Below are positions 44,398 through 54,398 of a stretch of 64,000 nt of DNA, one piece after another (position 1 is the first letter of the stretch; each line of letters begins with the position of its first letter). The translations under genes and the position numbers were made by a program. The stretch spans positions 1 to 64,000 of the forward strand of contig CAISLN010000008.1 in assembly GCA_903886275.1 (NCBI GenBank), given 5' to 3'. The notes under the pieces were generated by a model. That model did not search any database. It saw nothing but the letters and a program-made list of their open reading frames with translations, and was not told where the DNA came from. This stretch comes from an uncultured beta proteobacterium (GTDB lineage Bacteria; Pseudomonadota; Gammaproteobacteria; Burkholderiales; Burkholderiaceae_C).

Positions 44398-44454
44398 GGT
44401 GGGGTACGAGCCGATTTGTGGTACTCCACCATGAGGCGACTGCCCCCCCCCCCC
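44398..44454. repeat. Hairpin plus 12-base poly-C tract before the DUF779 gene
   Basis: GGTGGGGTAC (44398-44407) and GTACTCCACC (44421-44430) pair over 10 bases with one mismatch. Twelve C residues follow at 44443-44454. The poly-C run could slip in replication or be a sequencing error; being intergenic, it would alter spacing or expression rather than a reading frame. Confidence 0.55.
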
Positions 44455-44524
44455 GGCCGTTGTGCTGCAAGCGCCAACAACGCAGCGTTGCGTTGCGAGC
44501 GCCAAAATATGTAATGGAGACACC

Positions 44525-44911
44525 ATGGTAGAAAAAGTCATCGCCACCCCGGCCGCCCTGGAACTGGTGGCCTTTCTCAAAACCAAACATGGCCCGGATT
44601 TGATGTTCCACCAATCCGGCGGCTGCTGCGACAACAGCGCGGCCAATTGTTTTTTGCCCGGCGAAATCACCATGGGTGCGGGCGATGTGTATTTGGGCGA
44701 TGTGGGCGGCAGCCCTTTTTACATCGGACGCGCGCAGTACGAATACTGGCGCCACACCCAGCTCATCATCGACGTCATCGAAGGCCATGGCGGCACCTTC
44801 TCGCTAGAGGGCCCCGAGGGCAAGGCCTTTCACACCCGCTCGCGGGTGTTTTCTGACGCCGAGATGGCGGAGCTAAACGCACAGGAGCAGGCGGAACAGG
44901 CCAAGGCCTGA
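44525..44911 (+). CDS. DUF779 protein linked to aldehyde dehydrogenase
   Basis: A 128-aa protein with the family hallmark HQSGGCCDNSAANCFLPGE (residues about 29-47), a cysteine cluster likely to bind metal. The remainder (VYLGDVGGSPFYIGRAQYEYWRHTQLIIDV) matches DUF779. These genes almost always follow ExaC/AcoD-type aldehyde dehydrogenases, suggesting a chaperone or accessory role not yet defined. The 242-base gap here is longer than usual and holds a hairpin and a poly-C tract. Start chosen at MVEKVIATPAAL after ATGGAGACACC. Confidence 0.85.
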   Translation: MVEKVIATPAALELVAFLKTKHGPDLMFHQSGGCCDNSAANCFLPGEITMGAGDVYLGDVGGSPFYIGRAQYEYWRHTQLIIDVIEGHGGTFSLEGPEGKAFHTRSRVFSDAEMAELNAQEQAEQAKA

Positions 44912-44939
44912 GCAGCCTGCTGCGTTCAGGTCAGCACTT

Positions 44940-46010
44940 TCAGGCTGTCACGGCTTCCAGGCTGGGGTAGTCGGTATAGCCCGCAGCGCCCGGGCTGTAG
45001 AAGGTGGACTGGTCCGGTGAATTCAGCGCCGCACCGGCCTTCACTCGGGCAGGCAGATCCGGGTTGGCCAGGAAGGCCGTACCAAAGGCGACCGCATCGA
45101 GCTTTTTGTCGCGGATCGCAGCCTCTGCTTCCTCTGCGCTATAGCCCATGTTACCGATCAGCACACCCTGGTAATGGGCGCGTGCCACGGGCACCACATC
45201 GCCGGTTTGCACCTGGAAGAAGTCTGCGCGCATCAGGTGCAGGTAGGCCAGCTTGAAGTCGTTCAGGCGGGTGGCCAAAAACTCTGTCAATGCCAGCGGA
45301 TCGCTGTCCTTCATGTCGTTAAAGCTGTTGAGCGGCGACAGGCGCAGGCCCACGCGGTCCGAGCCGATGGCAGCGGACACGGCCGTCAGCACTTCAAACA
45401 AAAAGCGCGCCCGGTTTTCCAGGCTGCCACCGTAGTTGTCCGTGCGCTGGTTGGCGCTGTCACGCAGGAACTGGTCGATCAAATAGCCGTTGGCGCCATG
45501 CACTTCCACGCCGTCAAAGCCGGCTGCAATGGCGTGTGTTGCGGCGCTGGCAAAGGCCTGCACCAGGGTGGCGATCTCTGCGCTGGTCAGCGCGTGGGGC
45601 ACGGCATGCGCGACCTTGCCGCTGGGCGTCTGGATGTCGCCCTTGATGGCAATCGCGCTGGGTGCCACAGTCGCAGCACCGTCGTTGATCAGGGGGTGGG
45701 CAGCGCGTCCGGCGTGCCAGATCTGCATAAAGATTTTTCCGCCCTTGGCGTGCACGGCAGCGGTGACCTTCTTCCAGCCATCGACCTGCTCGGCCGAGTA
45801 GATGCCGGGCTCGGTGACAAAGGCCGAGGTGCCGGGGGCGATCATGGTGCACTCGGTGATGATGAGGCCAGCGCTGGCGCGCTGGGCGTAGTACTCGGCC
45901 ATCAAATCGTTGGGCAGATGTGCCAGGTCGGAGCGGGCGCGGGTGAGCGGTGCCATCAGCATGCGGTTGGACAGGGTGGCTGCGCCGACTTGCAGGGGGG
46001 TCAATAACAT
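44940..46010 (-). CDS. nemA: Old-yellow-enzyme alkene reductase (NemA type)
   Basis: A 356-aa FMN-dependent ene-reductase. FMN and substrate residues lie in MLMAPLTRARSDLAHLPNDL, IWHAGRAAHPL and the active-site HGANGYLIDQFLRDSANQRTD. It reduces electrophiles such as N-ethylmaleimide, quinones or nitro compounds with NADPH. It lies downstream of a TetR-family gene on the same strand, with a palindromic operator (46088-46102) between them, the nemRA arrangement. Confidence 0.9.
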   Translation of the reverse strand: MLLTPLQVGAATLSNRMLMAPLTRARSDLAHLPNDLMAEYYAQRASAGLIITECTMIAPGTSAFVTEPGIYSAEQVDGWKKVTAAVHAKGGKIFMQIWHAGRAAHPLINDGAATVAPSAIAIKGDIQTPSGKVAHAVPHALTSAEIATLVQAFASAATHAIAAGFDGVEVHGANGYLIDQFLRDSANQRTDNYGGSLENRARFLFEVLTAVSAAIGSDRVGLRLSPLNSFNDMKDSDPLALTEFLATRLNDFKLAYLHLMRADFFQVQTGDVVPVARAHYQGVLIGNMGYSAEEAEAAIRDKKLDAVAFGTAFLANPDLPARVKAGAALNSPDQSTFYSPGAAGYTDYPSLEAVTA

Positions 46011-46087
46011 GGGTTTTCCTTTGGGTTAAAAAATGGAGGGGGTTGGGAATCAGAGTGCGGCCAGCCACGGGGGCAGGCGGATAAAAG

Positions 46088-46102
46088 TAGACCGGTCGTC
46101 TA
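46088..46102. promoter_or_regulatory. TetR/NemR-type operator upstream of nemA
   Basis: TAGACCGGTCGTCTA contains TAGAC and GTCTA as inverted arms. It sits 78 bases before the nemA ATG and after the regulator stop. The same arms recur upstream of the regulator gene. Confidence 0.75.
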
Positions 46103-46140
46103 AAGGTCGAACGAACAAAGGCCGGGCAGTGGGGATGGTC

Positions 46141-46761
46141 TCAAGGGGCGGGCAAGCCCAGCAATTGTTCGGTACTGGCCAGGGCCTGCACAAAGGGCGA
46201 GCCATCGCGGCGCAACTTGGCCAACAGGCTCGCACCCAGCCACAGTCCATACAGCGTTTGCGCCGTGTCCTGCGCCTGCAGCGAAGGTGGCACCGAGCCA
46301 TCCATCCTGGCTTCTTCCAGGCAATCGGCAATGCGGCGCACCACCCGGTCGGTGCCGTCGCGCAGGGTCAGACGCATGGCCTCGGAGATATCTGCCACCT
46401 CGGCGCTGAGCTTGACGATCAGGCATTTGGAGCCGCTCTGAGAGGCGTCGCAGCTACCTGTTTCGAGTTCGCATTGGCTCAGGTTCCAGTGCGACCAGTA
46501 CCTCATCAGCCGTTGCCTTGCGCTGGTTCCGTCGGGCTTGAGCAGTTGGTCCATCAGGGCCAGGTAGCCCTCCACATAGCGGGTCAGCAAGACCTCGCCA
46601 AAGCGCTCCTTGGAACTGAAGTAATGGTAGAAGGAGCCCTTGGGCACACCGGCCACCGCCAGGATCTCGGCCAGACCCACGCCGACAAAACCCTTGCTCG
46701 CTAGCAAGCGTTCCCCGCAATCGAGCAGGTGGTCTTTGACGGTGATTGGTTCAGCAAGCAT
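46141..46761 (-). CDS. TetR-family repressor of nemA
   Basis: A 206-aa TetR-type protein. HTH region: DCGERLLASKGFVGVGLAEILAVAGVPKGSFYHYFSSKERFGEVLL. The C-terminal ligand domain contains several cysteines (SQCELETGSCDAS), possible sensors of electrophiles as in NemR. Two matching TAGAC-N5-GTCTA operators flank it, so it probably represses both itself and nemA. Confidence 0.85.
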   Translation of the reverse strand: MLAEPITVKDHLLDCGERLLASKGFVGVGLAEILAVAGVPKGSFYHYFSSKERFGEVLLTRYVEGYLALMDQLLKPDGTSARQRLMRYWSHWNLSQCELETGSCDASQSGSKCLIVKLSAEVADISEAMRLTLRDGTDRVVRRIADCLEEARMDGSVPPSLQAQDTAQTLYGLWLGASLLAKLRRDGSPFVQALASTEQLLGLPAP

Positions 46762-46780
46762 GCAGCGAGCGTAACACGAG

Positions 46781-46795
46781 TAGACCAGTCGTCTA
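46781..46795. promoter_or_regulatory. TetR/NemR-type operator upstream of the regulator
   Basis: TAGACCAGTCGTCTA differs from the nemA-proximal operator by one base in the spacer. It ends 20 bases upstream of the regulator start codon, as expected for autorepression. Confidence 0.75.
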
Positions 46796-46863
46796 GTGCC
46801 GCTGCGGAGAGGAGTGCCATGGCGGACTGCGTCCGACGTGACTTTTGACTCCCTTTGGAAAGA

Positions 46864-47082
46864 TCACTTGAGGCCTACAACAGTGGTGGGCACCTGCGGC
46901 GCATCTGGCTCCGTGAAGTCGCTGCCCCATGTGTGCCAGTCCTCACCGAACAACTCATAGGGATGCTGCGTGCGGCAGGAGCCATTGCCGCACAGCATGT
47001 CCTTGGCCGGGCAGTACTGGTCGCAGCCCCAGCACAGGCGCTCGGGGTTGGCGGGATGCTGGGGAAATTTCTTTGCGGTCAT
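46864..47082 (-). CDS. DUF3079 cysteine-rich small protein
   Basis: A 72-aa protein with a dense cysteine cluster, RLCWGCDQYCPAKDMLCGNGSCRTQHP, typical of DUF3079. The spacing suggests a metal or Fe-S site. It lies 7 bases after norD on the same strand and so is likely the last gene of the NO-reductase operon. DUF3079 genes are found in other denitrifying beta-proteobacteria near nor/nos genes; their role is unknown. Confidence 0.8.
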   Translation of the reverse strand: MTAKKFPQHPANPERLCWGCDQYCPAKDMLCGNGSCRTQHPYELFGEDWHTWGSDFTEPDAPQVPTTVVGLK

Positions 47083-47089
47083 GGCGGTG

Positions 47090-48910
47090 CTAACGCGTCA
47101 GCTGTGCATAGAGCAGGGCCAGCCGGCGTGGCAGCTCGGCCGGGCGTTTGACGATGGTGAAGCTGTGCTTGCCAAAGATGTGCGGCAGGTAGTCTTCGGC
47201 GCTCTGGTCCACCGTCACACAAAAAGGGCGCAGGCCCATTTTGCGTGCCTCGCTCAGGGCGTAGCGCGTGTCTTCAATGCCGTAGCGGCCCTCGTAGTAA
47301 TCGTTGTCATTGGGCTTGCCGTCGGTGAGGATCAGCAGCAGGCGCTCGCGCGATTTCTCTTTGGCCAAGAGCGCACTGCTCTGGCGAATGGCGGCCCCCA
47401 TGCGGGTGTAAAAGGCCGGTTGGATTTGTGCGATGCGACCGCGTATGGTGGCGTTGAATCCCTCGTCAAAGCGCTTCAATTCCACCATGCTCACCGCGTG
47501 GCGCTGGCGTGAACTGAAGCCATACAGGGCAAAGCGGTCGCGGGTTTCGGACAGCGACTCGGCAAACAGCGACAGGCTGTCGCGGATCACGTCGATCACG
47601 CGCAACTCCTCGCTGATGGAAGCCTCGGTGGACAGCGACAAATCCGCCAGCAGCAGGCAGGCCAAATCGCGCTGGTTGCGCCGCACCTGTTGGTAACAGT
47701 CTTGCTGGGCCACACCGGCGTCGGTGCGGGCTCGGATCAGCGCATCGAGGTCAATCTCGTCGCCATGCGACTGGCGTCTGCGCAACTGGCGCTCGGGATT
47801 GAGCAGGGCCAGTTGGTGGTGCAGGCGGCGTTGCTCCTGGCGCAGGCGCTCGGGCAGTTCGCAGGCCTGCGCGTTCACAGGCCTGCTGATGCGCAGACTG
47901 ACATGACCCGGCAACAGGGCCTGGCGCTTAAAGTCCCACTCGGGCAGGAGGATGGCCGGTGCCGCAGCAGCCGGTGGCGCATCTTCTGCGCGCGCGGCCC
48001 GGTCCAGGTTCATGCGCAGGGCGCGGGCCACCGGGCGCTGGTCGTCGGACACGCTCAAGGTGTCGAGGTCGTCTGCCGCACGGGCCAGGTCTTCTTCCTC
48101 GTTCTCCTGCACATCGTGCTGCACCTTGGCGTATTCGCTCCAGCTGAAAATGGACTCGGGGCGAAACATCAGCAGGCCGCCCGGTCGATCCGGCATCTCG
48201 GCGTCTTGGGCCACTCGGCGCTTGTCATCTTGCTGGGTAGTTTTGCTGCTCTGCGTTTGGGCATCGTCGTCGGACGCGTCGGGCGGTGCCGCCCGAACCG
48301 CACGCTGCCTGCCCGGTGCCAGCCACAGCAGCACCGGCTCCGGCGCCTGCTTGCCCGCCACCAGTGTGACCGCAATGTGAGGCTGTTTCAGTGCCTGGCG
48401 GATGCTGCGTTCGGCTTTTGCCTCATCGGCTGGCAGCGTGGCCGGGTCGGGCCTGCGCTGCAACTCGGCGTCCACCAGTTGCCAGTAGCTCATCGCCAGG
48501 CCCCGGTAGTTGTCCAGCAAATGCCTGGTGCCCAACTGGTTGCGCGTGACCCAGTCGCCCTGCGCGGGCGCTGCGGCACACAGGGCCGTGAGCCAGCGGT
48601 ACAGCGCCAGATTCAACTCCACCGTGGCATAGGCATCGACCACGCCCGGCAGGCGCAGGGCCTGCGCGTCCACATCGGCGAGTTCCACCTTGCTGCGCAC
48701 ACCGGCCATGCGCTCGATCACCGAGCGGCGCGCGCCGTGGCGTACGGCGGCCGTGGCATCGACCTTCAGGCCATGGGCTCCGCCGAGCGCGCGAAACAGC
48801 AAGCCCAATTCACCTCGCATCGGCTCCAGCGGAACGGCAGCGGCGTGTCCGCGCTGGCCCGCCAGACGGGTCAGCGTTTTGTGCCACCAGACTCCTACCT
48901 GTTCTTCCAT
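47090..48910 (-). CDS. norD: NorD, von Willebrand A-domain activation protein
   Basis: A 606-aa protein. The C-terminal VWA domain has the metal-ion-dependent adhesion site LLLADLSLSTEAS (D-x-S-x-S) near residue 415 and LLILTDGKPNDND later. The N-terminal half is helical with an acidic/Arg-rich middle (ASDDDAQTQSSKTTQQDDKRR). NorD works with the NorQ ATPase to mature NO reductase by inserting the non-haem iron. The spacing to norQ is 10 bases. Confidence 0.9.
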   Translation of the reverse strand: MEEQVGVWWHKTLTRLAGQRGHAAAVPLEPMRGELGLLFRALGGAHGLKVDATAAVRHGARRSVIERMAGVRSKVELADVDAQALRLPGVVDAYATVELNLALYRWLTALCAAAPAQGDWVTRNQLGTRHLLDNYRGLAMSYWQLVDAELQRRPDPATLPADEAKAERSIRQALKQPHIAVTLVAGKQAPEPVLLWLAPGRQRAVRAAPPDASDDDAQTQSSKTTQQDDKRRVAQDAEMPDRPGGLLMFRPESIFSWSEYAKVQHDVQENEEEDLARAADDLDTLSVSDDQRPVARALRMNLDRAARAEDAPPAAAAPAILLPEWDFKRQALLPGHVSLRISRPVNAQACELPERLRQEQRRLHHQLALLNPERQLRRRQSHGDEIDLDALIRARTDAGVAQQDCYQQVRRNQRDLACLLLADLSLSTEASISEELRVIDVIRDSLSLFAESLSETRDRFALYGFSSRQRHAVSMVELKRFDEGFNATIRGRIAQIQPAFYTRMGAAIRQSSALLAKEKSRERLLLILTDGKPNDNDYYEGRYGIEDTRYALSEARKMGLRPFCVTVDQSAEDYLPHIFGKHSFTIVKRPAELPRRLALLYAQLTR

Positions 48911-48920
48911 GGCGTATGAC

Positions 48921-49733
48921 CTAATCGCCCAGGATGGCCTGCACCACCTGCATCAGGGCGCGCACCATTTCCGGGTCATCGGTGACGCATTCGATCATGG
49001 CGACGCGGCAGGCCAGTTGGGGCTCGCAGCCCTGCGCTATCAGGCGCGCCACATCCACAATCAACCGCGTACCGGGTGCTTCTTCCAGGTCGTGGTCGGC
49101 GGTCTGGCGCAGGGCGCGCGCCAGCGTCACCAACTGCTTGGCCAGGGCTGGCGCGATGCCGGTTTCACCCAGCACAATTTGCAGCTCCAGCGCGGCGTCG
49201 GGGAAGTCAAAGGCCAGCGACACAAAGCGCTGGCGCGTGCTGGGTTTCAAGGCCTTCATCAGGTGCTGGTAGCCGGGGTTATAGGACACCACCAGCATGA
49301 ATTCAGCAGGTGCCTCCAGCACCACACCGAGGCGGTCAATCGGCAGGATGCGCCTGTCGTCCGAGAGCGAATGCAGCACCACCGTGGTGTCCTTGCGCGC
49401 CTCGACAATTTCGTCCAGATAGCAAATGCCACCTTGGCGCACGGCCTGCGTGAGCGGGCCGTCCACCCAGTAGGTGCCGTCCGCGCCAATCAGGTGGCGC
49501 CCGATCAGATCGGCCGCACTCAGGTCGTCGTGGCACGACACGGTGAACAGCGGACGCTGCAGGCGCGCCGCCATATGTTCCACAAAGCGGGTCTTGCCGC
49601 AGCCGGTAGGGCCCTTGAGCAGGACAGGTAAACGGGCGCGCCAGGCCATCTGAAAGACCTCCACCTCCTGGTCGATCGCGACATAGGAAGGGATCTCGGG
49701 CAACTGGGGCTTGTGCAATGAAAGCAGCGTCAT
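48921..49733 (-). CDS. norQ: NorQ, MoxR-type AAA+ ATPase
   Basis: A 270-aa AAA+ protein: Walker A LLKGPTGCGKTRFVEHMA near residue 45, Walker B GICYLDEIVEARKD, and the sensor region VLHSLSDDRRILPI. The C-terminal part (PGTRLIVDVARLIAQG) matches NorQ/CbbQ. The ATG at 49733 (MTLLSLHKPQLPEIPSYVAI) is preferred over a 53-residue upstream extension overlapping norF. It partners NorD in remodelling NorCB. Confidence 0.92.
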   Translation of the reverse strand: MTLLSLHKPQLPEIPSYVAIDQEVEVFQMAWRARLPVLLKGPTGCGKTRFVEHMAARLQRPLFTVSCHDDLSAADLIGRHLIGADGTYWVDGPLTQAVRQGGICYLDEIVEARKDTTVVLHSLSDDRRILPIDRLGVVLEAPAEFMLVVSYNPGYQHLMKALKPSTRQRFVSLAFDFPDAALELQIVLGETGIAPALAKQLVTLARALRQTADHDLEEAPGTRLIVDVARLIAQGCEPQLACRVAMIECVTDDPEMVRALMQVVQAILGD

Positions 49734-49759
49734 GGTGGGGTCCAGCGTGGCGTTAAAAG

Positions 49760-50047
49760 TTATTCGAGCAGGAAGGCCAGGCCTATGGCCAGGGTCACTG
49801 CGAACAGATACAGCGCCATGCCTGCGCGCCAGAACCAATGCACCCGGCGCAGGCCCATAAAGTGGTCCACCAGCAACTGTCCCTTGAGCCACATGGCCGC
49901 CAGCACCAACAGCACGGCGCTGTGTTCAGAGATGCGGTTCAGGCCGTAGTTGCTGAGCAGGGTCAGCAAGAGCAGGGCGCACCACACCAGCCGCAAGTGT
50001 GGAACGGGCAGGCGTTGTGGGGGCAAAGGAATTGCGTGGTCTGTCAT
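49760..50047 (-). CDS. norF: NorF, small membrane subunit
   Basis: A 95-aa protein with three membrane segments (LVWCALLLLTLLSNYG, AVLLVLAAMWLKGQLLVDHFMGL, MALYLFAVTLAIGLAFLL), the cytochrome-oxidase-subunit-IV-like NorF. It is required for full NO-reductase activity in other denitrifiers. Gap to norE is 9 bases. Confidence 0.85.
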   Translation of the reverse strand: MTDHAIPLPPQRLPVPHLRLVWCALLLLTLLSNYGLNRISEHSAVLLVLAAMWLKGQLLVDHFMGLRRVHWFWRAGMALYLFAVTLAIGLAFLLE

Positions 50048-50056
50048 CGGTGCCCT

Positions 50057-50665
50057 TTAGTGCAATACATAAACCAGCACAAACAAATAAATCCACACCA
50101 GATCGACCATGTGCCAATAGGAACTGGCGGTCTCTATGCCGGTGTGGCCGCGGGCGCTGTAGCGGCCCTTGATCGCGTTGAAGATCACCACGGAAACAAT
50201 CACCATGGCCATCAGCACATGCATGAAGTGAAAGAAGGTCAGCGACAGATAAAACATGTCAAAGAGGTTGCGCGAGAGGGTCAGGCCGATGTCCGCGTCG
50301 TGGCTGAACTCCATGGCTTTGAGGGCCAGAAATACGGCCCCCAAAACCCAGGCACCGCAGAGCCAGGCGACGCAGGCGCGCAGTCGGTCCGCACGGATGG
50401 CGGCACCAGCGCAGGCCACACAATAGCTGCTGCTGATCAGCACCAGCGTATTGATAAGGCCGCCCTGGCGATCCAATAAAGCCTGCTCGCTATTGAATAG
50501 TTCGATATGCGAGCGCCGCGCCAAGGCATAGGCCACAAACAGCACACCAAACACCAGCAGCTCGGCAAAGATAAATATCCAGACCGCCAGGTCACCGGGA
50601 AGTGCTTGGGGCAATTCCCGGGACTGGCCACCTGCTGCATCCGCGCTGAGTGCAATGGTGTTCAT
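50057..50665 (-). CDS. norE: NorE, cytochrome c oxidase subunit III-like
   Basis: A 202-aa protein with five membrane segments. LAVWIFIFAELLVFGVLFVAYALARR and the closing ASSYWHMVDLVWIYLFVLVYVL match oxidase subunit III. It lies between norB and norF in the common norCBEFQD order. It supports activity or assembly of NorCB. Confidence 0.88.
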   Translation of the reverse strand: MNTIALSADAAGGQSRELPQALPGDLAVWIFIFAELLVFGVLFVAYALARRSHIELFNSEQALLDRQGGLINTLVLISSSYCVACAGAAIRADRLRACVAWLCGAWVLGAVFLALKAMEFSHDADIGLTLSRNLFDMFYLSLTFFHFMHVLMAMVIVSVVIFNAIKGRYSARGHTGIETASSYWHMVDLVWIYLFVLVYVLH

Positions 50666-50695
50666 GGCGTTTGGATACAGCGGGCTGTGGGGCTA

Positions 50696-52642
<1,947 letters not shown>

Positions 52643-52660
52643 TCAGTCCACAGTAGCTTT

Positions 52661-52676
52661 TGCAAGCTATGTGCCA
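52661..52676 (-). promoter_or_regulatory. Sigma-54 promoter of norCBEFQD
   Basis: The minus strand reads TGGCACATAGCTTGCA, with full -24 (TGGCAC) and -12 (TTGCA) elements at the correct five-base spacing. The leader to the norC ATG is roughly 75 bases. Three NorR boxes lie 42-99 bases upstream. Confidence 0.85.
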
Positions 52677-52717
52677 GCCAACAGGGCTATATGAATCAAC
52701 AACTTGGGAAAGCTAAG

Positions 52718-52775
52718 GGTGTTTATGACCCTTTTATCAATGGTCAAATAAACCATGGATAGGGTTTTAAATACC
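52718..52775. promoter_or_regulatory. Three NorR boxes (GGT-N7-ACC) upstream of norC
   Basis: GGTGTTTATGACC (52718-52730), GGTCAAATAAACC (52742-52754) and GGTTTTAAATACC (52763-52775). NorR of Ralstonia recognises GGT-N7-ACC, and three tandem sites are typical for assembly of the activator hexamer. Spacings between starts are 24 and 21 bases. Confidence 0.85.
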
Positions 52776-52821
52776 CTGATTGGGTGGGCTTGAAGCAGAT
52801 CCGTGGCCGCGCACCCGCAAC

Positions 52822-53208
52822 TCAAACATTGATAACGGTGTCGCTGTAAAGCGCCACCAAGGCGTCGTGGGTCATTAGACGCATGGGCTCGGTCAAGGCC
52901 TGCGCCACCAGAATGCGGTCAAACGGGTCATGGTGATGGGGCGGCAAGCTCTCTACTGCCACCGTGTGATCGGCTTCAATCGCCAGTATCTGGTAGCCGG
53001 ACTCCAAAAAATAGCGCAGCGCGTCCTGGCTGGAAACCGGCATGTCCCCGCGCCCCAATGCGTGTTTGATGGCGATTTCCCAAACGCTGGCAGCGCTGAC
53101 CCATACGCTGGTGGTGGGCGCCTCAATCAGTTGGCGGGCGGTTTGTGAGAGCCGGGGACTGTCGGTAATGGCCCACAGGGCAATGTGGGTGTCGAGTAAC
53201 AGGTTCAA
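52822..53208 (-). CDS. vapC: VapC-type PIN-domain toxin
   Basis: A 128-aa PIN nuclease. Acidic residues are at LLLDTHIALW (Asp 6), AASVWEIAIK (Glu about 43) and HHHDPFDRILVAQA (Asp about 95), with a further Asp in LMTHD. VapC toxins cleave tRNA or rRNA. Overlaps the antitoxin gene by 4 bases. The pair lies in an accessory stretch between the norCBEFQD promoter and norR. Confidence 0.88.
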   Translation of the reverse strand: MNLLLDTHIALWAITDSPRLSQTARQLIEAPTTSVWVSAASVWEIAIKHALGRGDMPVSSQDALRYFLESGYQILAIEADHTVAVESLPPHHHDPFDRILVAQALTEPMRLMTHDALVALYSDTVINV

Positions 53209-53456
53209 GACGGCATCCCGCCCAGGAAGAGGCCGGCGATTTCCGCGTTGTGCGCATCGATGCTCTCAGGTACTTCAAACAAGCCCTTGGCTACGCCGAT
53301 GCGTTGGAGCTTCGGCCCCGCAACGCCCATGGAAACAAGGCGGGCTGCTGGACGGCCGTTTCTGGCAATGATGATTTCGCGCTCGCGCCCCAGTTCCACG
53401 CTTTCGACCAGGCGCGACAAGGAGGTCTTGGCTTCCAGCATGTTCACAGTCAGCAT
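53205..53456 (-). CDS. Phd/YefM-type antitoxin
   Basis: An 83-aa antitoxin beginning MLTVNMLEAKTSLSRLVESVELGREREIIIARNGRPAARLV, the Phd/YefM DNA-binding fold. The C-terminal third (LFEVPESIDAHNAEIAGLFLG) should wrap the VapC active site. First gene of the pair. An 18-base palindrome lies 18 bases upstream. Confidence 0.87.
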   Translation of the reverse strand: MLTVNMLEAKTSLSRLVESVELGREREIIIARNGRPAARLVSMGVAGPKLQRIGVAKGLFEVPESIDAHNAEIAGLFLGGMPS

Positions 53457-53474
53457 ATGTTTCTCCGGTTGTGC

Positions 53475-53492
53475 TTAGTCTAGTCTGACTAA
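53475..53492. promoter_or_regulatory. Palindromic operator of the toxin-antitoxin pair
   Basis: TTAGTC and GACTAA flank a six-base centre. The position just upstream of the antitoxin start fits autoregulation by the Phd-VapC complex. Confidence 0.55.
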
Positions 53493-53706
53493 CCTTGCAT
53501 TGCAAACAAGGCGCCGCCGTCGGGGTGAGTCGGCATAAGCCCGCGCAGAGGAGGTCCGCAAACGCGGCGCAACCGATGACCACTCGTGCGAAGGTTACTT
53601 GTGAAGGGCCGAAGTAACCGCCAAAGAAAAGAGATTTTTTGATGGTGCGTCTCATCGTTGCGAGTGGAATGCCCTTGTTGGTCTTGAGACCTAAATTCTT
53701 TGGCAG

Positions 53707-54003
53707 GTGATCATGCGCGTGCTGGGCGACCCGATGCTGCCACTGACCAACAATGCCGCCGAGCGTCAACTGCGCCACTGGGTAATTGCCCGGCGCATCA
53801 GCTACGGCACCCGCACATTGGTGGGCTCCAACAGCCTGTCTTTGCTCGCCAGTGTCATAGACACCTGTCGGCTTAGAGGTGCCAGCGCCACAAATTTGCT
53901 GGCCCGTGCAATTTCTGCTGCCCGGCTGGGTCTGGCTGCACCGGCGCTGCCGCCCATTGCGCCGCATTTACTGGGCCGCAATGGGGCCTTGATGGGGATC
54001 TGA
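53707..54003 (+). pseudogene. IS66-family transposase, C-terminal fragment
   Basis: About 98 codons match the end of IS66 TnpC transposases: PMLPLTNNAAERQLRHWVIARR, then YGTRTLVGSNSLSLLASVIDTCRLRG. This is the segment around the last catalytic Glu (NNAAER). An in-frame stop lies just upstream near 53690, and the DDE domain, TnpA and TnpB are absent, so it is a relic. No terminal inverted repeats could be identified. Confidence 0.8.
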
Positions 54004-54365
54004 TGGCTGGGGATCTAAACGATGGCGGCTCTGGGCTCAGCGAGCTGATGGGCAGCAACGAGCCGCTGGTGCGTCTGGATTTGAATAATTCGGTATTCCA
54101 GGAACGCCTTTTCAGCCTACAAAAGGCGCAACGACATTCGGCAATCGACACCCTGAAGAAGATCCGCCAATTGACCTGGATGCAGTTGTATCGGGACAAA
54201 GGATTGAAGTGGGAAAAAATCATCAGCGTTCAACCGCCAAAGGGCATTGACGCCATTTATTCGCTTCGCATTACGCAATCCAGGCGATGCACCGCGTACC
54301 GAGATGGTGAGTACATGCGCTTGCTTACGGTGGCGCCTGACCATGACAGCACCTATGGAAAATAG
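54003..54365 (+). CDS. RelE-like small protein, candidate orphan toxin
   Basis: A 120-aa protein whose ATG overlaps the stop of the IS66 relic (TGATG). Residues about 35-118 (NSVFQERLFSLQKAQRHSAIDTL, then QLYRDKGLKWEKI, IYSLRITQSRRCTAYRDGEYMRLLTVAPDHDSTY) have the layout of RelE/ParE toxins: helices, then strands ending in H-D-x-x-Y. No antitoxin gene accompanies it. A second start (MGSNEPLVRLDL at 54048) may be the original one. Family assignment by pattern only. Confidence 0.55.
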   Translation: MAGDLNDGGSGLSELMGSNEPLVRLDLNNSVFQERLFSLQKAQRHSAIDTLKKIRQLTWMQLYRDKGLKWEKIISVQPPKGIDAIYSLRITQSRRCTAYRDGEYMRLLTVAPDHDSTYGK

Positions 54366-54398
54366 TGACGGATGGTTCGCCGCAAAGAGATCCGCCAT

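Noticed and set aside
52720-52760. Possible FNR box in the norC control region (TATCAATGGTCAA)
   Set aside because: The half-sites do not have the TTGAT-N4-ATCAA order; NorR boxes explain the symmetry better.
53500-53700. Minus-strand frame beginning MRRTIKKSLFFGGYF as a gene
   Set aside because: It runs through the antitoxin control region and the upstream gap with no ribosome site or known motif.
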